Source: Alnus glutinosa | Taxonomy: Eukaryota > Streptophyta > Magnoliopsida > Fagales > Betulaceae | Assembly (NCBI RefSeq): GCF_958979055.1 | Contig: NC_084896.1 | Coordinates: 26,894,001-26,958,000 of the forward strand | Reading direction: 5' to 3' | Length of the DNA: 64,000 nt | Shown: positions 21,903-33,564 of the stretch, in pieces | Layout of the letters: every line of letters begins with the position of its first letter | How positions within the stretch are numbered: position 1 is the stretch's first letter | The notes under the pieces: generated by a model | Told to the model about the DNA's origin: nothing | Databases searched by the model: none | What the model saw: the letters and a program-made list of their open reading frames with translations, nothing else | Program-made: the position numbers and the translations under genes

Positions 21903-23057
21903 AAAAAAAAAAAAAAACTCAAAATATACTTTATTGACTTTTTATTCTAATTTTCTTGAAATGGGTTTTTTTTTTTTAAGTGTTAAACCCACTTTTAGCC
22001 TCCTCAAATGCACACTCAAACAGGCTTTAAAAATGTCTAAAATATACTTTTGAAAAAAAGTTTATGACTTCTTTAGATGTTATTTTTTTTTTGAATTTAT
22101 GTTTGGCCTGCAATTCAACCTGATTGGTTATCATATTCAAATTTTCTTTCAATCCAAGAATTTTATATTATATTCAGTTTAATTTACCTTCCCAAACATA
22201 TTTTTCCATTTTTGTTTGTTTTCTAAAAATCATCTAAGCATGATTTCAAAACTTTTTTTTTTCGGTATTCACAATTTAAAAAAAAAAATACAAAAAACTT
22301 GTACACCCTAATGAGTCCAAGTGTGTTTGGTAAATGGTTTTGATTAGGAAAAAGGATGAAGAAATTGATTAATGTGATATAAAGCGTAATGAAGTTTTGA
22401 TTATTTTTTATTTTTTTAGAGAAAAGTGATTAATGTGTTGAGAGGAAGTTGGCGTATTTTTTTGTTCTAAGAAAAAAAAAAGTGCCTTTGAACTCCATTA
22501 TGCATTTATTGGGATTCCCGGCCTTTTGACGGTTTGAGTTCTGTTAGACTGATTTTGTTATGCTTTAGACTTTCCCTGACGGTTCTTGGTGGTTTATATT
22601 TCACTTGTTCTTCTGTTTTTGCATGCTTAAAGTTGTGCCGAAGGGAAGATTGTGATCTAAATTAAAGTGTTGTGATTACTTTTATTAATCGTTTTAGAAA
22701 AAGGTGCAGTTTGATGCAGAGGCCAGAGGGTCGACCTGGAGATTTTTATTGATTACTTCCTTTTCATGCGGGTAATTTTTTTTTTTTTTTTTTTTTTAAT
22801 GAAACAGAAAACTTCATTACTGAATAGTATTTTTTTTTACGTGATATTATCAACTCATCTTTACATTAATATTAACTATAAAAAAAAAATCAACGAAAAA
22901 TAATTAAAAAAGACAAAATAAAAAAGTACAAAATAAAGGCTTTATGTTGTCATAAACTTCTACAGGTTTTTTGACTAAAAAAAATACAAAATAAAGATAA
23001 CACTTTAGTCAAAAAGCTTATCTCGAGTCTTTAGTCAAAAAGTTTATAACTTTACGT
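21903..23057. other. AT-rich intergenic DNA with MITE fragments, no gene
   Basis: Contains a fragment (about 22085-22330) resembling the element that flanks the poly(A)-ended insertion at 44930-45720. It also holds a second copy (about 22938-23055) of the 3546-3690 inverted-repeat family, with TATGTTGTCATAAACTTC near its left end. Poly-T is at 22772-22797. Confidence 0.5.
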
Positions 23058-23368
23058 GCGTTTGGGATTGCGATTTCGTAAATAATAAGTGAGATTTTAA
23101 ACCAAATCGTTGAACATAAATCGTTTGGAACCTATGTTTTTAAAAATTGCGATTTGAAAACGCAGAAAATCTGTTTTTTTAAATCGTAGGTAAGATGGTG
23201 TTTTTTTTTAAAACGCAGAATTTTAAAGGCTAATTTGTGATTTTAAATGTTAAATTGCGATTTTGCCAAACGCTTAACTACATTTTTAAAAATCACTTTT
23301 TTCAAATCGCACATTTTAAAATCGTGATTTTAAATCGCACTTTTTGAAATCGCAAACCCAAATGGACC
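23058..23368. mobile_element. Palindromic 'gcgattt' MITE
   Basis: The left end GTGCGTTTGGGATTGCGATTTC is mirrored by GAAATCGCAAACCCAAATGG at the right, with internal AATCGCA/TGCGATT pairs throughout. No coding capacity. A truncated relative lies at 4060-4314. Target duplication not resolved. Confidence 0.55.
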
Positions 23369-23860
23369 CTTATTCAAAAAGCTTATAAAATTTTGAAAAA
23401 AAAAATCTGCATGTAAGATTTTCAATTCTCACTTTACTTCTCTTAAAAATATCAAATAAAAAATATTTTAATTTTTTTACAATTTTTATATCACATCAAT
23501 AATTTTTTATTATTATTCAAATAAAAAAACTTATTACAAAACAAATTTTTTTCACATTTCTATAAAATATTCTCAAATTTTATATCACATCAATCACTTC
23601 TTCTTATTATTTAAATAAATATTTCATTACACAATTACTTATTAAACAACTTCGGTATGCGGGTTTATAAAGACAAAATACAAACTTCTACAGGTATTTT
23701 TTTTACTTAAAAAAAAAATACAAAATAAAGGTTTTTTTTTTTACTAAAGAGATGCACGCTAAACTTTATTTTGAACCACGAAAACTATACGCCAAGAGCT
23801 TCGTGATGCGCGTTGCGCCTTTCTTCTACAAATTTGCAACGTATTTATTTTTCTTTATAA
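23369..23860 (+). promoter_or_regulatory. Upstream region and probable promoter of gene C
   Basis: AT-rich upstream DNA without a gene. A TATA-like TTTATAA lies at about 23854-23860, directly before the duplicated leader exon that starts CCCAATCCTCTG, so transcription probably begins close to 23880-23890. The TSS is inferred only. Confidence 0.4.
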
Positions 23861-24072
23861 CCCAATCCTCTGTTGTCTGAGAGCCACACAGCAGATCTAC
23901 AATTCATTTGCAGGAGCTCAAGGTCCGTCTCTCTCTCTCTCTCTGGTACTTATATTAAATTATTAATTATATATACCATTCTCTATTGCAGTGGTTGAAC
24001 ATAGACCCAATCCTCTGTTGTTTGAGAGCCACACAGCAGATCTACAATTCATTTGCAGGAGCTCAAGGTCCG

Positions 24073-24107
<35 letters not shown>

Positions 24108-24170
24108 GTGGTACTTATATATTAATTATATATACCATTCTCTATTGCAGTGGTTGAACATAGACGTACG
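23861..24170 (+). repeat. Tandemly duplicated 5'-UTR exon/intron unit of gene C
   Basis: Two copies start at 23861 and 24006 (145-bp spacing). Each contains GGAGCTCAAG followed by GTCCGT (donor-like, GT at 23923 and 24068), a CT microsatellite, and CTATTGCAG (acceptor-like, ending 23991 and 24150) before TGGTTGAACATAGAC. The unit therefore carries a complete small exon plus a short intron. The second copy has a longer CT tract. Gene G has one counterpart (CAGCTCAAG before GTCCGT at 49156). Confidence 0.75.
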
Positions 24171-24499
24171 TTGCCCCTTTTGATAAAGCTCAATTAAAGT
24201 TGGTATGCATATGAATTTCTATTTCTTTTTTCTTCTTCTTCTTCTTCTTCTTCTTCTTTTTTTTTTTTTTTTCCTTTCCACCAACATCAGTTGACATTTC
24301 AGCTATCACATCCAATTCTAATTTAGTTCTAAATACTTGTGTATATCAAAGATTTAAAAGATACTTAGAACTTAAAAAAGAACAAGTCAAAACTAGATTG
24401 TGCAGCATCATGGGAACTATATCGATCCTCCAATGTTTTTAATGCTAGTGTCGACCCTTGTCTTTGTTATTAGGAAATTTAAGAAAGGCAACTTGCTAG

Positions 24500-25894
24500 A
24501 TGGAAGAATCAGCAAGTGCAGAAATTCAAGAAGCAAATGCTTGGGTAGTAAATGTGAATGAAAATTCTGAAAGTGAAAGGGAAGCAAACAGTTCAAGTGG
24601 AAATGGAAGTCAAAATGGAGAAGTTGATAGAGAAGCAAATCCTTCAATCGGAAATGAACATCAAGATAGAGTGTTGGCAAATGACATCATACAAATGCTA
24701 GAAAGCTCAGAGCCTCCTTTATCACCTGGATTTTGTATCTACAGGGTTCCACAAGATCTTCGCAAATTGAATGAAAAAGCCTATACTCCTAAGTATATAT
24801 CAATAGGGCCTTTTCATCGTGGTGATAAAAGATTGGAAACTATGGAAAAGCTTAAAGTGAGATATCTTAAGATATTTTTGAAAAAGGCTGAGCAAAATAT
24901 GGAGAAATTAATAAGCACTATAAGGGATAGGGAAGGAGATGTTCGTCGTTGTTATGCAGAGACTAGCAGACTTAGCAGTGATAATTATGTGAAAATGATC
25001 CTTCTAGATGCGAGCTTCATTATTGTGTTTTTCCTTATCATGTCTGAGACTGAAGAATGGGAGTGTGAGGACGAGCTTGTAATATTAATGTCACGGTTGA
25101 TGCATGACATGTCGTTACTTGAAAATCAACTTCCTTTCTTTGTTATTGAGGAATTGTACAACCTTGCATTTGCATCTCACTCAAACTACCCTTCCTTCAC
25201 TCAACTTGCCTTTAGATACTTTGGACGTTACAACACTCAAAAAATGTCTCCCGATCTCAATTTTGAAATAAAACACTTCGTTGATTTGTTAAGAACCTTT
25301 TTTCTACCCCAACCACCTTGCCTACCACAAAGATATCGTCACAAAAGAGTTGTGCATTTGTACACTGCGAGCCAGTTGCATGAGGCAGGAGTGAAGTTTA
25401 AGTTGAGCTCAAGCAAATGCTTATTTGACTTAAAATTCACAAACGGAGTGCTGGAAATACCATGCTTTCAACTAAAAAATTTCACAGAGTGTTTCTTTCG
25501 AAACATCATGGCCTTGGAGCAATTTCACTATCGTTGGGATCGTTATATTTGCGATTATATTCGCATATTGGATTTCCTTATTGACACTACCAAAGATGTG
25601 GATTTACTTGTGCGAAAAAGGATCATGGTTAATACTTTAGGGGACAGCAATACAGTGGCAACTATGGTCAACAATCTCAACAAACATACTCTTACCTTAA
25701 ACACGAACTCCGATTATTATCGTCTTTGTAAAGATTTGAATACATTCTATGACGATCGTCGGCAGAGATGGAAGGCTACCTTGAGACGTGATTATTTTAG
25801 CAATCCTTGGAGGACTACTGCTACCATAGCTGCTATTGTCTTACTAGTGCTCACTCTCACACAGACTATATGCTCTATTATCTCATTACCATAA
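24500..25894 (+). CDS. DUF247/UPF0481 family protein C, intact
   Basis: 464 codons, full length for the family, with no frameshift. The blocks are CIYRVP (79-84), ISIGPFHRG (100-108), MILLDASFIIVFFLI (166-180), LLENQLPFFVIEELY (206-220), a 'VVHLYTASQLHEAGVKFK' region, TKDVDLLVRKRI, and a terminal hydrophobic segment (443-464, IAAIVLLVLTLTQTICS) that probably anchors the protein in a membrane. The N-terminus is longer than in G because of an extra Ser/Gly/Asn-rich stretch (about residues 28-52). The biochemical role of DUF247 is not established; a reproductive or recognition role is only an analogy with the grass S/Z loci. The ATG follows the conserved intron acceptor (GTTATTAG) and leader. 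The closest relative is gene G. Confidence 0.92.
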   Translation: MEESASAEIQEANAWVVNVNENSESEREANSSSGNGSQNGEVDREANPSIGNEHQDRVLANDIIQMLESSEPPLSPGFCIYRVPQDLRKLNEKAYTPKYISIGPFHRGDKRLETMEKLKVRYLKIFLKKAEQNMEKLISTIRDREGDVRRCYAETSRLSSDNYVKMILLDASFIIVFFLIMSETEEWECEDELVILMSRLMHDMSLLENQLPFFVIEELYNLAFASHSNYPSFTQLAFRYFGRYNTQKMSPDLNFEIKHFVDLLRTFFLPQPPCLPQRYRHKRVVHLYTASQLHEAGVKFKLSSSKCLFDLKFTNGVLEIPCFQLKNFTECFFRNIMALEQFHYRWDRYICDYIRILDFLIDTTKDVDLLVRKRIMVNTLGDSNTVATMVNNLNKHTLTLNTNSDYYRLCKDLNTFYDDRRQRWKATLRRDYFSNPWRTTATIAAIVLLVLTLTQTICSIISLP

Positions 25895-26082
25895 ATCTGA
25901 AGTTTATGTAATTCTAATAGTATTAGATTACATTGTGATAACATTTTATTGTTCGGTTATTTTTGTTGTTTTAGGAGTCTAAGGTTTATGGAATTGTAGC
26001 CTATTTTCAATCAATTAAGCTACCACTTGCTATTTTGTTTGTAATTTTCTTTTAGTTTGTTCCTATTTCTTTCTCTCTATCA

Positions 26083-26126
<44 letters not shown>

Positions 26127-26139
26127 TTAACTAAAGGAA
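25895..26139 (+). other. 3' flank of gene C with (TA)n run
   Basis: 3'-UTR-like text with TTTTAGGAGTCTAAGG is followed by a (TA)n microsatellite at about 26087-26123. Compared with gene G, the stretch from about 25925 to 27565 is an insertion (LINE plus foldback remnant) absent from the G flank, or was deleted there. Confidence 0.6.
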
Positions 26140-26850
26140 AAATAAAAACCTTTAATGATTCAATGGGTTGCTTGTTAGACAAATACGGGCATAGAGTGAT
26201 GTATAATGTTGGTCCTTCCATTGGACCTAAATTCTCCTCTAATATTAGAAGAGGTGATTGGTTTTGGCCCCATATTAGATTAGAGGCCATTGTAGAGATC
26301 CAAAGTAGATTACATGAGGTTGAGCTTGTTGAGGCTGACCAATCGATTTGGGATTCTAGAAGTGGTAAGTTCTCAAGTGCTGATACTTGGGAAAAACTTA
26401 GGGAAAAGAAACCGGTGGTAGAATGGCATGATGTTGTCTGGTTTTTGGTTGCTATTCCTAAGCATGCATTTTTTCTCTGGCTTGCATTCAAGGATGTCAT
26501 TGTTACTAGGGAGCATCTGTGCAGATGGGATTATAATGGAGATAGCTTATGTGATATGTCTCTTCTATCGTTCAAGGTGGGAGAATAGAGACCATTTGTT
26601 TTTTGAGTGTAGTTTTTGTAAGAGAGTTTGGAGGGCTTTGATGGTAGATTGTGGGATAGCTAATCTTTCGTTAGCTTGGAATATTGTTGCTATTTGGGGT
26701 TTGCAGTATATGAAAGGGAAGAATGTGAAAGCTATTGCTATAAAACTTTACTTTGCTGCAGCAACATATAATTTGTGGTTACATAGGAAGGCATTGCTCC
26801 ATGGCCGGTCTCCCAAGTCTGAAGAACAATTATTGTCCAAGATTAGATGA
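26140..26850 (+). pseudogene. 3' end of a LINE (reverse-transcriptase zinc-finger region)
   Basis: Two overlapping frames (26163-26588 and 26428-26850), joined by a frameshift near 26575, encode the C-terminal zf-RVT region of plant non-LTR reverse transcriptases. Visible are the 'W-S-GKFS-ADTWE-LR-KKPVVEWHDVVWF' block, IPKHAFFLWLAF, and the 'RDHLFFECSFCKRVW' block. The endonuclease and polymerase parts are absent, as expected for a 5'-truncated LINE copy. It is dead as a gene. Confidence 0.8.
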
Positions 26851-27049
26851 GAAGTTAAAGTTAGATTGTTAGCCAAGTTCCCTTCTAAATAAACTTGTTT
26901 GTCTATTTAGGTATGATCTAGTTTTTCTGTTGTAATGTGTTCCTAGTTTTGGTTTGCTAGGAGGGCTCTGTGAAGTCTTTTCTCCTGTTTGGTGTTTGTG
27001 GAATTTGTTTGGCTACTGTTGGAACCGTGATTCCAGTGTTTACTGGAGA
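26851..27049 (+). other. Probable LINE 3' untranslated region
   Basis: T/G-rich text (TTGTAATGTGTTCC, GGAGGGCTCTGTGAAG) directly after the zf-RVT fragment. No clear poly(A) tail is left; the foldback remnant follows. Confidence 0.4.
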
Positions 27050-27262
27050 GTCGTACTGGTAAAAAGGTTTTGGCCCTTAGGGGTGGCTCGTCAAATGTGG
27101 GTAGTTTCGGTTACCCCCATTTTGGCCATTGGGGGTGGTTCAGCCACCTCCAAGGGTCATGGGGTTGGTTCGGTCACCCTCAAGACTGGTGCCATACACC
27201 CCCTAGGCCAAAATGGGGGTGGCTGAACCACCCTTAGAATTTTTTATTTTTGAATGTCCTTA

Positions 27263-27293
<31 letters not shown>

Positions 27294-27520
27294 AGCCACG
27301 TCAGCGCTGATATAGCTCAGGGAACAGGTGTCGCATAGGTAAGCTGACACGTGTAGGATGACTTGGCGGGACGTTAGTTTTGGATGGAAAAATGAACAGA
27401 GGTACCATTTCTGTCTTTTTCCATAGCACATGTACCTCTTATAATAAAAATGAAAACTCATTGGACAAAAAATAAAGTTTTTAAACTACAAGGGCGTGTG
27501 AGGTATTTAACCCTTTAGTT
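27050..27520. mobile_element. GC-rich foldback remnant
   Basis: The core (about 27075-27235) has the same GGGGGTGG/CCACCCC style as the complete foldback at 2415-3314. The right arm (about 27290-27515) contains CCACGTCAGC and GACACGTGT motifs and ends GGTATTTAACCC. The terminal arm matches the fragment at 339-531 in reverse complement. The left arm is missing or unrecognisable. Confidence 0.55.
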
Positions 27521-28168
27521 TATAAATTTTTAATTAAAAAAAAAAAAAAGATTTGAAGACAGAAAATTAGGTAGTAATAAATGCGCATGTACAAAAATAA
27601 AGAAACAACTTTTTTTTTTTTTTTTTTTTATTGTCATAATAACCATATTTCTGTCATATTTTAGTGGCATAGGAATTTGTGTTTTTGGTAAAACAAAGTA
27701 GAAATTCTTCCTTCATAAGTTCATAACCATCCCTTTGACATTTTGGAAGCACAACAAATATGTAGTTCATGTACCAAAGGGGCAAAAAGGTCGGTTTGGG
27801 GCTTTTCATTCATCTACAAATTAAATGGCATCACAATTTTGAATTTTTTTGTAGAATTTTATATATAATCTTTTATGTGCCACTCTCTCTTCCTCTGTAT
27901 TATTTCATTGGTTTATTATACCCTCCTCTATTGCTATGATGTTTCAAGTAATTTTTCTACTTCTCGTAAAAAAAAAAAAAAAGAAGAAGCCAAAAGCATC
28001 AACTAAAAATGTCTAATTGATGGTTTTAGTTCTTTAAGTTGAAACCTCACGCCACATATGTTAGACAATGAATGAGGCAACTTTGGTTAACATTTCTTGT
28101 ACACGGACGTGAAATTATTACCTTCTCCATTAAAGATTTAAATACATATGTCGATGAGCCCTCAAGCC
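27521..28168 (+). other. Block flank shared with gene G, no gene
   Basis: From about 27571 (TAATAAATGCG.ATGTAC) to 28168 this matches 50772-51213 and then 62178-62310 in the gene G flank. These shared parts help define the duplicated block and show where later transposons landed. The last eight bases (CTCAAGCC, 28161-28168) are the hAT target. Confidence 0.75.
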
Positions 28169-29186
28169 TAGGCTTGGCAATTCGGGTTCATGGGTCAGGT
28201 TCGTGTCAACTCGATTGACCCGATTACGCGAACGGGTCCAATACGAACCCGACCCGATTATTAATCGGGTTGAAAACCGTGACCTAATCAATATAACCCG
28301 AACACGACCCGATAAACACGATTACTTAATGGGTGGTGTGAACCCGACACGACCCGATTCTTTTGAAAGGATTTTTTGAATGTTGTTTGAGGCTTTGAGC
28401 TGAATCATTTTAAACTGGCATATCAATTCTGCCAAGCGATTTTGAGCTGCCACATTTGGTCCCAAAGTGGAGCAAATCAAGGCCTCTTCGTACATCAAAT
28501 AAATCAGCATTTACCGGAAAAAAAAAAAGGCAAAAAGAAGAAGCAAACTTTACTAATAAAGGCAATAAAAAAGATGCAAGCCTTCATAGTACAAACTCAT
28601 GTTAATGTTGATAAAAAAATCTTCCAACTCACACCGTTAGATCTACATACCATTTGCCAATCATACGTCGAATCCTCCCTCAGCTTCGTCTCTGCCATCC
28701 GATCGTTCACCAGCTTCGGGGACGTCTTTTGCTTCTTCTTTTTAGGCTGGGTAAACAGTGAAGTGGTGATTCCACTGATTCGGGCACTGAAGAGTGAACG
28801 CAAAGCCGCAGAAATGAGAGAGACTGAAAGTGACGAAGGGCGTGCGGGTCTGCTGCGGCTAGGGTTCTCACTAATTCACCAATTCACATTTCTTTTCTTT
28901 TTTTTTAACAAAAAGTAACCATGTCATAATCATGTTCGCGGGTTGACCCGCAAACACGATTATAACCAACCCGATTATGACCCGAACCCAATAATGCTAA
29001 ACTCAAACCTAGTTTTTTCGTGTTGTGTTTATGTTGGGTTCGCGGGTCATGTCAAAAATTGCCAAGCCTACACGATTATAACCAACCCGATTATGACCCG
29101 AACCCAATAATGCTAAACTCAAACCTAGTTTTTTCGTGTTGTGTTTATGTTGGGTTCGCGGGTCATGTCAAAAATTGCCAAGCCTA
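28169..29186. mobile_element. Non-autonomous hAT transposon, 1018 bp
   Basis: The termini are TAGGCTTGGCAATT and its complement AATTGCCAAGCCTA, flanked by a perfect 8-bp duplication CTCAAGCC (28161-28168 and 29187-29194), the hallmark of hAT insertion. The paralogous site near gene G (about 62306-62325) lacks the element and has a single, slightly diverged copy of the target. The inner termini are rich in the 'ACCCG' text of hAT subterminal repeats. There is no transposase; the 28442-28918 frame has no recognisable domain. The last 116 bp, including the terminus, are tandemly duplicated (28955-29070, 29071-29186). Confidence 0.9.
28955..29186. repeat. Tandem duplication of the hAT right terminus
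   Basis: Two adjacent 116-bp copies start CACGATTATAACCAACCCG and end GCCAAGCCTA. Each carries a full right terminal inverted repeat, but only the outer one borders the target duplication. Confidence 0.9.
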
Positions 29187-29194
29187 CTCAAGCC

Positions 29195-30799
29195 TCAACA
29201 TACTTGAAGGGCAACCTCTAGACTTGATTTGTTTTAGCATTTTTGTGGAGAATTGGTTTTATATTTGGTTTCATTTTGTGCACATCTCTTTTTTAATTTA
29301 TCATTGAAAAGTGGATTTGTAGAGAAATACGGCGTCCAAATATTAGGAACAACCGATACTTAAGTAGTACTGCAGCAAAGTTACACTAGCTCAAGGACTC
29401 ACAACCAAAAGTAGAAAAAAGATTAAAAATAAATGGGAAAATGTACTTCTTATTTATCAAATAGTACAGCAATAGAAAAAAACTTGAGTTGGGCCACACT
29501 TGCATAAGATAAAAGAAGGTTTTGGTGAGATATGATGGAATGAGAGGCTTGGAAGCATGTCTAGGGTCTATATAAGGGTTAGGGAAGGAAGGGTTATAGA
29601 GTATTATCCCACTTAACTAAGAAGATAAGCATGAATTTTCATGTGACCACGGAAGAACAACGAATTTTTATATAAAATGATAATAATGTTCATTGGAAAG
29701 GTGTAATGTTGTATTGAAAGATGAAGTGGGTTGAATAAGGGTAGTGATAGTTAGATGACCAAGATAGAAGGTGATAGGGTAGAAATGTTAAGAAGGAGAA
29801 AATGATGTACATATATGTGTCATTCATCATGTGCAAGTGAGACTGTGAATTCTAGAAAATACACTTTAAAATTTAAGAGGATTTGTATGTTTCTTGTATG
29901 GAGATAGACAAAAGATATATAAGAGAAAAACACCAAATATATATTTCTCTTCTCATTTAATTGCTGCTGTCATCATATGTAATGCTATAGAGATGATCCT
30001 TATTAATTCTCTTTAACCAAAACAATACGTGACCTCTGATTTAAGAGAACAACGAGGCCATAAACTAAGTGGTGTGCTTCTGGGCCTAAGGCTATAGAGT
30101 ACGTATAGGGTTTTAGCTTTCCCCCACGTTCTCCATTGAATGAACTCCCACTGATACGAGTGAGTGAAAGCCGAAAGAACCAAAAATCAAAATTAATTCC
30201 TTTGAGACACACACAGACAGAGAGGCTGAGGGAGTTGCGATTGCTACAATCAAAAATTGAAATACGTATATACTTCCACTGGTCTCCATTTCTCTCTAAG
30301 CTTTCTTTCTTCAATGCGTTTAAGATAATTTTCTTTGCATTTCGTTTCTAATTTCTAGGGATTATGATATTGTAATCCGGCTTAATTTTAAGCTTTTAAA
30401 AGATGGCTTCACGTTCAAATAACAAAGTCATTTATCCTCCTGCTCATATAGCATAAGCACACTATATACAGTACTCTTAACAAGTTGTCCCATCAATATA
30501 TCGAAGGTAAACACAACATCTTGAACCCTAATTTTTTCATGCCTAAGACCTCTCTTGAGAAGAAGAAACATGACTCACTTAGACATCACAGGTATTTCTA
30601 CTGGCACACCCGACAAACCTTTGATGTCCGTTTGACATTTGATTGCAGGTTCTCATTAATTTACTTGGGCTCGAGTGATCATCTACATCAACAGTTTTCA
30701 CCGTTTGTGAGAACGATAGTAAGTTCCAAAACAAAGGATGGCCAGGTCAATGTGTACGCAGAGAAGCGGTTGAAATAAGTTGAATCCTCAGCATGTTTT

Positions 30800-30866
<67 letters not shown>

Positions 30867-31283
30867 ACTACGTGACTAATCATGTAAACATAATGATATT
30901 ATTAGTACATGCATTTTATTCAACTTGGATCGTATTGTTGGTGGCTTCATTGTTGCCGCCAAACTTGACCTCCTCTGTCTTTAATGGTGGGTTGGGTACT
31001 TGGGTTCATGATTACATTTCTCAAAAAATTTATGAAAATTTGGTTTGATTCAAATGCATCTTTTAACTTCCGCATTTTGTAGAATAGAAAATGGATTTTG
31101 AAAATGTTGGTAAAGGGCCAAAAATTAATCATTCTAAGCATGTATGTATGAGCGTTTAGGGGCTTTTGGCTATTATTTTCCATAATTTTAGTCTCCAAAG
31201 TCCATTGAGTGGAACACATATGCTTTAATTAGAATTAAATCCAAGTTACTAAAAAAATCCAAATTATTTCTCTCTTTTTTTTT

Positions 31284-31322
<39 letters not shown>

Positions 31323-31520
31323 CAAATAAAAAAAGAAAAAAACCTAAACCCTAAACTTGAATATTGATGGGTAGCAGAAATGGGTGGTTAGTCACAGTAT
31401 TCACGTATATAGTTGCTTTCTAATTTTTTTATTTTATTTTATTTTTTAAAGTTAGAAATTAGAAAATAATATGAGTGATTTTTTTTTTTTGGAAAATATA
31501 GTCTATTCCTTTAATGATCC
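29195..31520. other. Intergenic DNA, no convincing gene
   Basis: The first ~140 bp match 62320-62437 (block flank). Beyond it I see only short frames without motifs (for example 30485-30778 plus, 30003-30314 minus). (TA)n runs lie at about 30803-30861 and 31290-31318. A conventional gene with several small exons cannot be excluded. Confidence 0.5.
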
Positions 31521-31690
31521 GTTTGTTTTGGTGTAAAATAGTTTTCGTCGTAAAATATTTTTTGTCGAAATCATTTTCCGGTGTTTGGTGCGTACGGTAA
31601 ATTACAAATATTTTTTATATTTTTATTCAATCATATTAATTTAAAAAAATAAAATTTTATTCACAATATAAAAAGTATTAATATAAAATA

Positions 31691-31722
<32 letters not shown>

Positions 31723-32015
31723 TTTTAATATTTGGTGCATACGAATTCCGACAAAAGTGACTGGAATCTGGCCATTTGTGATGGATTCCGGTGAAGATTG
31801 ACGAAATTCGGCACAAAACGGCTGAATCCCGGCCAATTGACCAGAAGTCGGCCGTCCTGGCCAGATCCCGACTAGATGGCCAAGATCCTGCCATTCTGGA
31901 AGGATCCCATCCATAACGACCAGATCCGACATGATCCCGGCCAAACTAGTAAAAAAGGCAAACACCGAAAAATACCGAAATTATTTTTCAGAAACCATTT
32001 TACACCAAAATAAAC
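31521..32015. mobile_element. MITE-like element bordering pseudogene D
   Basis: GTTTGTTTTGGTGTAAAATAG at the left is mirrored by TTTTACACCAAAATAAAC at the right. Inner sequence (CCGGTGTTTGG against CAAACACCG) is also mirrored. The middle (31740-31950) has repeated 'CCGGCCA' and 'AGATCC' pieces. Similar termini occur at about 18976 and 41905. The DUF247 homology of D begins a few bases after its right end. Confidence 0.5.
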
Positions 32016-32021
32016 AGAGCA

Positions 32022-33339
32022 TAAGTGGAAATGAAAGTCAAAGTGAAGAAGTTGATAGAGAAGCAAATTCTTCAATCAAAAATGAACATCAAGACAGCGT
32101 GTTGGCAAATGACATCAGACAAATGCTAGAAAGCTCAGAGCCTCACTTATCACACAAAGATTGTTATATCTACAGGATTCCACATCATGCTCGTAAATTG
32201 AACGAAGGAGCATACACTCCTCAGATTATACCAATAGGGCCTTTTCACCATGGCCATAAAAGATTGGAAAGTTGGAAACCATGAAAATGCTTAAAGTGAG
32301 ATATTTCAAGATATTTGTGCAAAAGGTTGTGCTAAACGTGGAGAAGTTAGTTAGCATTATAAGAAATATTGAAGGAGATGTCCATCGTAGTTATGCAGAG
32401 ACTAGCAAAATTAGTAGTGATAATTATGTTAAAATGCTCATGTTGGATGCGAGCTTCATTATTGTGCGCTTCATGATATTCAAGCATGGAGAATGGGGGC
32501 ATTGACAAGAGTCTATAGTATTTTCGGAATAGTTGCTAGAAGACATGTTGTTGCTTGAAAATCAAGTACTTCCTTAATTTCTTTGTTATTGAGGAATTAT
32601 ACAACTTTGCATTTGCATCTTGTTCAGACTACCCTTCCTTCATCCAGCTTACCTTTGAATTCTTAGCAAATTACAACCTTCAAAAAATGTCTCCTCATCC
32701 TGGCCAATTTGAAAATAATGCACTTCGTTGATTTGATAAGGACCTTTTTTCTGCATCCATCGGAAAGGCTACAAGAAATAAAGCGTGGCGAAAAAGTTAG
32801 GCATTTGTACAGTGCGAGTCAGTTGGACGAGACAGAAGTAAAGTTTAAGGTGGGCTATAACAAATGCTTATTTGACTTAAAATTCACAAATGGAGTGCTA
32901 GAATTAAATACCATGAGTATACTGTGATACAGATTCTTTTACTCAAAACCTCGTGGCCTTGAAGCAATGTCACTATCTGTCTCATGCTTATTTTACCGAT
33001 CATGTTGGAGTATTGGATTTTCTTATCTACACTGCCAAAGATGTGGATTTCCTTGTGCAAAAATGGATCCTGGTTAATTGGTTAGGCGACAGCAATGCAG
33101 TGGCAACTTTAAGCAACAATTTCTGCAAATGTATTTTTATTTCAGACACCAACTCCAATTAATGTCGTCTTTGTAAAGATTTGAATACATTCTATGAGGA
33201 TCGTTGGCATAGATGGAAGATTATTTTGAGACGTGAATATTTTAGCAGTCCTTAGAGAACTACTACCACCGTAACTGCAAATATCTTGCTGGTGCTCACC
33301 TTCACACAAACTATATGTTCCATAATCTCATTATCATAG
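32022..33339 (+). pseudogene. DUF247 pseudogene D
   Basis: Homology to DUF247 runs from the Ser/Glu-rich N-terminal part (SGNESQ) to the final hydrophobic tail, but in broken pieces. An 8-bp tandem duplication of TTGGAAAG (about 32264-32279) shifts the frame. A TGA stops it at about 32503. Further shifts surround the degraded 'LLENQ' block (about 32550-32580). More stops occur at about 32925, 33160 and 33254. The extreme N-terminus is missing next to the MITE. The closest relative is pseudogene A, with which it shares the 3' flank. It is certainly inactive. Confidence 0.9.
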
Positions 33340-33564
33340 ATCTTATTCACTCAAGTTTATATAATTCTAATGGTATTGGATGGCATTGAGATAACATTTT
33401 ATTGTTCCATTATTCTTATTGTTTTAGGAGCTTGAGGTTTGTAGGATTGCAGTCTACATGCAACTTGAAAATTTTAAATTGGACTTAAGTATTAAACTTT
33501 TTGCTTTTGCACTCAATTATAATTTGCCACAATTTTTTTTCATTATGTAATTTGGTGTTGAGTT
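33340..33564 (+). other. 3' flank of pseudogene D
   Basis: 3'-UTR-like sequence with TTTTAGGAGCTTGAGG, matching the DNA after pseudogene A at 12008-12130. No gene. Confidence 0.6.

Noticed and set aside
28442-28918. 158-codon frame inside the hAT element as a transposase remnant
   Set aside because: None of the hAT transposase motifs is visible; the frame is Lys/Phe-rich and ends in a poly-T tract.
30485-30778. 97-codon open frame
   Set aside because: No recognisable domain, no paralogue in the duplicated block, average AT-rich composition.
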